Source of the DNA: Candidatus Parcubacteria bacterium | GTDB lineage: Bacteria; Patescibacteriota; Patescibacteriia; JAACEG01 | Direction: 5' to 3' | Assembly (NCBI GenBank): GCA_023135505.1 | Contig: JAGLTA010000130.1 | Coordinates: 1-6,868 of the forward strand | DNA: 6,868 nucleotides | Part shown: piece by piece, positions 5,778 through 6,868 of the stretch | Layout: each line of letters starts with the position of its first letter | Numbering within the stretch: position 1 is the stretch's first letter | Notes under the pieces: generated by a model | The model's database searches: none | What the model saw: only the letters and a program-made list of their open reading frames with translations | What the model was told of the DNA's origin: nothing | Program-made: the position numbers and the translations under genes

Positions 5778-5778
5778 T
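5773..5778 (+). promoter_or_regulatory. Isolated perfect -10 box before lspA
   Basis: TATAAT lies at the stop codon of the toxin gene, 39 bp before the lspA start. The region 16-18 bp upstream (TTATTT and neighbours) is a poor -35 and there is no extended -10 TG. It may give lspA a promoter separate from the toxin-antitoxin operon, which would make biological sense for a housekeeping gene, but such a box can occur by chance in this AT-rich DNA. Confidence 0.25.
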
Positions 5779-5817
5779 TCCAACTACTAAGCCGCCAAGT
5801 AAATAGTAAAATATTAA

Positions 5818-6285
5818 ATGAATAGAGAAAATAAAAGGAATAAAATTATTTTAATTAATTTCGTTGGGATTTTTTTGTTTGCTTTGGATAGATTCAGCAA
5901 GAATTATATTTTAAAAAATCCTGACGCGTTTCAGGGCTTTTCAATTAAAAATCTGCTTCAGATAGCTTTGAGCAGAAATTATAATTTAGCATTGGGAATA
6001 AAAATAAACAACATCCTATTATATATTTTGATTTTATCCGCTATTTTTTTGTTAATCTATTTTTTATATAAAAATTATCAAAAGCAGAATTTTACAAATA
6101 TTTTAATCATTACGATAATTATTTGCGGCGCGATTTCAAATTTATTAGACAGAATTCTGCACGGTTTCGTCATTGACTTCATAAGCGTTCCGTGGTTTTC
6201 AGTTTTTAATTTTGCCGATTGCTATATTACGATCGGAATTTGCGCGCTGGTTGTCAGGATTTATTTTAAAAAAGAGATTATATAA
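5818..6285 (+). CDS. lspA: Lipoprotein signal peptidase (signal peptidase II)
   Basis: A 155-residue inner-membrane aspartyl protease that removes the signal peptide from lipid-modified prolipoproteins. Four hydrophobic segments are visible (about 9-30, 64-84, 94-112, 134-149). Family motifs appear in order: LDRFSK (23-28, Asp24), SRNYNLALGI (52-61), GAISNLLDRILHGFVIDF (104-121) and FNFAD (130-134). Asp120 and Asp134 correspond to the catalytic pair. Two deviations: the usual GN before the DR is SN here (Ser107), and the catalytic aspartates are only 14 residues apart, against 18 in the E. coli enzyme, so the intervening loop is short. The ATG at 5818 precedes a basic stretch and the first membrane segment; no Shine-Dalgarno motif. 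It follows the toxin gene by 40 bp and converges on holA with 5 bp between stops. The function call is secure. Confidence 0.92.
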   Translation: MNRENKRNKIILINFVGIFLFALDRFSKNYILKNPDAFQGFSIKNLLQIALSRNYNLALGIKINNILLYILILSAIFLLIYFLYKNYQKQNFTNILIITIIICGAISNLLDRILHGFVIDFISVPWFSVFNFADCYITIGICALVVRIYFKKEII

Positions 6286-6290
6286 TAGCG

Positions 6291-6868
6291 CTAAATAAGT
6301 TGTGTGAATAGCAGTTCTGGCGAAAAATAGCCCTGCTTTAATTTTATGTCTATTTTCAGAAGTTTGCGGTAAATATTTTTTATTTCTGCTATACTATAGT
6401 TAGATATTTGAGTTTTAAGTTTCTGCGCCACGAACGGATGGATTTTGATTTCAAGCGCTAAATTAACTGTCGGATTTTTACCAAGCAAGCTTTTTGCCCG
6501 CGCCATCATTCTGAATTGCCTGATTAAAAATGTTAGAATATAAGCAGGCTCTACGCCAGACGATAGATATTCATCAGCCAATTTAATAAACAGCCTCCTG
6601 TTTTTATTCGCCGCCGCGTCCGTTAGATCAAAAATTTTCTGGTCAAATTTTTCTTCCGATAACAGTTTTATATCAGCAATTGTTATATTTTGGCTGTTTT
6701 TATACGCTTTTAATTTATTAATTTCATTGTTCATTCTCCATAAATCGTTTCCGACGAATTCAACAAGCAACTTCGCGGCATCATCGCTAATGCTTATCCT
6801 GTTTTTTACCCAAGCAAGCAATGCATTTTTAGACAGCAGCTGGAATTCATAAGAGTATTTTATGGTTT
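6291..6868 (-). CDS. holA: DNA polymerase III subunit delta, C-terminal part (runs off the right edge)
   Basis: The delta subunit opens the sliding clamp as part of the clamp loader during replication. The frame is open to the right edge: before the Leu codon at 6821-6819 it continues with TIKYSYEFQLLSKNA, which fits the family, so an internal TTG there is not the start. About 192 codons are visible. They match the middle and C-terminal parts of HolA: LLAWVKNR with the following helices, a LWRMNNEINKLKAYKN segment typical of the lid region, ITIADIKLLSEEKFDQKIFDLTDAA, FLIRQFRMMARAK, IHPFVAQKLKTQ, then KLLKIDIKLKQG near the end. The N-terminal ATPase-like domain lies outside. It ends at TAG (6293-6291), 5 bp from the lspA stop on the other strand, and no terminator hairpin separates them. 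Homology is recognised from pattern, with moderate sequence conservation as usual for delta. Confidence 0.87.
   Translation of the reverse strand, partial: TIKYSYEFQLLSKNALLAWVKNRISISDDAAKLLVEFVGNDLWRMNNEINKLKAYKNSQNITIADIKLLSEEKFDQKIFDLTDAAANKNRRLFIKLADEYLSSGVEPAYILTFLIRQFRMMARAKSLLGKNPTVNLALEIKIHPFVAQKLKTQISNYSIAEIKNIYRKLLKIDIKLKQGYFSPELLFTQLI

Noticed and set aside
1..6868. CRISPR array, tRNA, rRNA or insertion sequence
   Set aside because: No regularly spaced direct repeats, no cloverleaf with a T-arm consensus, no conserved rRNA segments, and no transposase or terminal inverted repeats were seen.
1..6868. UGA recoded as Gly or Trp, as in some CPR lineages
   Set aside because: No real gene has an in-frame TGA, Trp is coded by TGG, and TGA ends the antitoxin gene exactly at the overlap with the toxin.

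Overview
The window looks like a chromosomal segment of a low-GC bacterium, most probably a member of the Patescibacteria (CPR). The basis is the type of proteins (a membrane-anchored VirD4/TraD-like ATPase, a BRO-N remnant of a kind I recall as frequent in CPR genomes, a compact lspA), very A-rich leaders, and the lack of recognisable Shine-Dalgarno motifs before any start I could check. The standard code fits: TAA, TGA and TAG all act as stops and no real gene has an in-frame TGA. Lineage is an inference and not proven by any marker in the window.

Layout. Left (1-2868, +): the 3' end of an S66 LD-carboxypeptidase gene, cut by the window edge, then a complete 842-residue membrane-anchored DNA-pumping ATPase. 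Middle (2905-5777): an accessory-looking, AT-richer block. It holds a HIT-fold protein and a Nudix protein, both with substitutions in their signature motifs; a frameshifted and shortened BRO-N gene; a 37-codon, extremely basic ORF on the minus strand; and a two-gene toxin-antitoxin operon made of an XRE-HTH + Panacea (DUF4065) antitoxin and a MazF/PemK-type toxin that overlap by ATGA. Right (5818-6868): lspA (+), and the 3' part of holA (-), whose stop codons face each other across 5 bp; holA runs off the right edge.

How the parts may work together. The most informative stretch is 4240-4581, which has little obvious coding capacity but is densely organised. Two near-consensus sigma70-type promoters stand back to back: TTGACA-N17-TAAAAT on the minus strand and TTGAAG-N17-TATAGT on the plus strand, both with an extended -10 TG. 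The plus promoter drives the XRE-Panacea/MazF operon. The minus promoter drives the basic 37-residue ORF through a roughly 78-nt leader containing a stem-loop, and that unit ends at a hairpin with T-tracts on both sides. So the toxin-antitoxin operon is divergently paired with a tiny polycationic gene, and the XRE domain of the antitoxin is well placed to control both. This arrangement is my best candidate for something undescribed in the window. The functional link between the small ORF and the toxin-antitoxin pair is inference.
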